Shown here one piece after another: positions 62,736 through 64,000 of a DNA stretch of 64,000 bases (its first letter is position 1; the number at the start of each line of letters is the position of its first letter). Location: positions 193,501 to 257,500 of the forward strand of contig NZ_CP136684.1 in assembly GCF_032921865.1 (NCBI RefSeq), written 5' to 3'. Below the pieces are notes generated by a model. That model did not search any database. It saw only the letters and a program-made list of their open reading frames with translations, and was not told the DNA's origin. Both the position numbers and the translations under genes were made by a program. The stretch comes from Thalassospira lucentensis (GTDB lineage: Bacteria > Pseudomonadota > Alphaproteobacteria > Rhodospirillales > Thalassospiraceae).

Positions 62736-63300
62736 CTGTCCACCACCGACGGCCACAACCCAATGCTGCCAATGCTGCCACTGCTACCTTCGCTGCCGCT
62801 TCCGGCAAATTCGGGGTCCGTTCCCCGACAAGACGCACCTCTCCCGTCATGACAAATGATCGAGTTAGTCCCCCAGCCCTAATCCTCGGGTAGAACGCCG
62901 CCATAATGACTCCGCCAGCCGCCGGTCAATATCCTGAGAATCACCCCGCCGCCCTGTCTGTATCTTTGTCCCTGCATCCTGATCACCTCTTTCATCCGGC
63001 CCCAAACGCAAAAACCCGCAGAGCCTAAAAGGCCTTGCGGGTTTCGGTCCGGGTGCATTTCTCCCGTTGATTTTTTCACTTATGCCACAAACAAAAGAAC
63101 AAATCAAGAACTTTTTCACAAAATGCATGGGGTAGCAGGCACCGGATAGGATGCAGGATGGGGCTTCACGCAATCTGCGCGCGGGCTCACCCCCATGCCC
63201 GACTTTCGGCTTAAAACGTGCCACTGGCACCTTTTCTTGGCGCTCTCAGCACCATCTCTCGATCCGCGAAAATATCGGTTTTGTGAAAATTTCCCCCGCC
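62736..63300. other. Gene-poor stretch after the SDR remnant
   Basis: No frame shows convincing coding features. Near 62760-62800 there is a short degenerate 9-base tandem repeat (CCAATGCTG twice, then variants). A leftward terminator-like hairpin lies at 63012-63044. The part near 63120-63240 is GC-rich with several short stems, but I find no tRNA signature. The stretch looks like a rearrangement or decay zone. Confidence 0.5.
63012..63044 (-). terminator. Terminator-like hairpin
   Basis: AAACCCGCA (63012-63020) pairs with TGCGGGTTT (63036-63044), with a small inner GGCC/GGC stem in the loop. Leftward it runs into TTTTTGCGTTT. No gene feeding it is recognisable, so it may be the leftover end of a lost gene or small RNA. 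Confidence 0.5.
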
Positions 63301-63312
63301 CCCATTTCGCGA

Positions 63313-63339
63313 TTGACAATCATTATTAATATCATTAGC
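63313..63339 (+). promoter_or_regulatory. Fur-box-like site overlapping a promoter
   Basis: On the minus strand 63321-63339 reads GCTAATGATATTAATAATG, matching 14 of 19 positions of the classical Fur box GATAATGATAATCATTATC. TTGACA at 63313-63318 could be a -35 element, with a weak -10 17 bases on (TAGCGT). It lies about 155 bases upstream of the siderophore synthetase start, as expected for iron-repressed expression. Alphaproteobacteria may use Fur, RirA or Irr, so the regulator is inferred. Confidence 0.6.
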
Positions 63340-63492
63340 GTGCCCGCAATAAATGAGCCATAAAACATTACAACAACCTTAAATATAAACCACATCTCTA
63401 ACTGACAGAAGAATGTCAAACAGAGATATGCACTTAGCCGGGAAAGACAGGTGACGAATTTCTATTCAGCAATAGAAACAAGGACATAGACC

Positions 63493-64000
63493 ATGGCTGG
63501 AATCACGATCCAAAAAGAAGAGCAAACCCTGCAACCGCCCCTGTCAAAATCTGGTGCAAGACCGTCAACACTTGCACAATCGCCACCAGCGCACGCGCTT
63601 TTCAATTGTCTGGTCAAGGAATTTGCCCTGCCCCAGGGTCTGATCCGCTATCAATGGCCCAAGGATCGTGATCGTCTTCCGGTCGAGATTACACATGCAT
63701 CCGGTCACATTGTTCCGATGCATGTCTTCATGCCCGACCAATCCGAGTTCTTTGTGCTCGTTGACCGGAAATCCGGCATGGGAAGTCAATATTACCTGTC
63801 GCATATCTACGGCAAGCTGCCCGGCGGACGATGGAAACAGCTCGACCCGGAACTGCTTGCCGCCCGCCTTCTGTCAAGCTGTGCAGCGCCAGAGACACCG
63901 GTCAATGGCGAGCTGCTAAAACAAATTCAGTCCAGCATCACGCTGAGCGAAGAAATCGCCCTGCATGCCGAAATCCTAAAACCCGATCCCTTCCGCGACT
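63493..64000 (+). CDS. IucA/IucC-family siderophore synthetase, N-terminal part
   Basis: The first 169 residues of a gene cut by the window end. After a Pro/Ser-rich start, ALFNCLVKEFALPQGLIRY and the following beta-rich segment resemble the N-terminal region of NRPS-independent siderophore synthetases. The last part (SEEIALHAEILKPDPFRD) would precede the HPTPKSR-type ATP-binding motif that lies beyond the edge. These enzymes condense citrate or related carboxylates with amines or amino alcohols using ATP. ATG at 63493 with AAGGAC 8 bases upstream. The upstream Fur-like box supports the call; the family diagnosis is not complete without the missing motifs. Confidence 0.72.
   Translation, partial: MAGITIQKEEQTLQPPLSKSGARPSTLAQSPPAHALFNCLVKEFALPQGLIRYQWPKDRDRLPVEITHASGHIVPMHVFMPDQSEFFVLVDRKSGMGSQYYLSHIYGKLPGGRWKQLDPELLAARLLSSCAAPETPVNGELLKQIQSSITLSEEIALHAEILKPDPFRD

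Noticed and set aside
63110-63250. Possible tRNA in the GC-rich stretch
   Set aside because: No T-arm GGTTCGA-type sequence or cloverleaf could be built on either strand.
1-64000. CRISPR arrays, rRNA genes, insertion sequences
   Set aside because: No regularly spaced repeats, rRNA signatures or transposase genes were seen anywhere in the window.

Overview
The window looks like a marine alphaproteobacterial chromosome, most likely Thalassospira or a close Rhodospirillales relative. The evidence is moderate-to-high GC coding sequence with strong codon bias, many TRAP and tripartite tricarboxylate transporters, KduI/KduD uronate genes, TcuAB, and above all a hybrid NRPS-PKS assembly line whose layout matches the thalassospiramide lipopeptide pathway. 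That assignment comes from domain order and binding-pocket residues read from the sequence, not from a database search.

Layout. (1) Positions 1-675: the start of a leftward DUF3008-type small gene with a perfect 17-bp hairpin in its leader, then a non-coding lead-in. (2) 676-26125: three rightward megasynthase genes, each overlapping the next by one base (TAATG): C-A-PCP-KS-AT-ACP; docking-C-A-PCP-C-A-PCP-KS-DH-KR-ACP-ACP-C-A-PCP-C; A(MT)-PCP-TE. An Sfp-type phosphopantetheinyl transferase converges on them. (3) 26998-29960: a leftward island of two DUF697-like membrane proteins around an SPFH/band-7 protein and a 65-aa membrane protein. (4) 30059-34525: four ATGA-coupled genes encoding a membrane sensor-like protein, a sensor-MFS fusion, an ABC-type substrate-binding protein and a GNAT acetyltransferase, followed by a leftward TAXI-family binding protein. 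(5) 36074-41346: a diaminopropionate ammonia-lyase-like enzyme, two tandem SyrD/PvdE-type peptide exporters and a type II thioesterase, which probably belong with the megasynthase. (6) 41647-51377: a uronate/unsaturated oligouronide module (unassigned 822-aa enzyme, KduI, LacI regulator, KduD, TRAP transporter, GH105 hydrolase). (7) 51446-62487: a tricarboxylate module (isopropylmalate-type dehydrogenase, PrpF-type isomerase, TctA-TctB fusion, TctC, TctDE-like two-component system, TcuB, TcuA, GntR regulator). (8) 62488-64000: a decayed stretch with an SDR remnant, then a Fur-box-like site ahead of a truncated IucA/IucC siderophore synthetase gene.

How it fits together. The lipopeptide line would build acyl-X-malonate-Val-Ser-malonate-(Val/Ile)-(N-methyl amino acid) and close a ring at the thioesterase. 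Its two PKS modules lack complementary domains: the first has AT but no KR, the second has DH and KR but no AT. The second also carries a tandem ACP whose first copy has lost its phosphopantetheine serine to phenylalanine. The uronate and tricarboxylate modules are self-contained import, catabolism and regulation units. The least explained parts are the sensor-MFS operon, the DUF697/SPFH island and the 822-aa protein.
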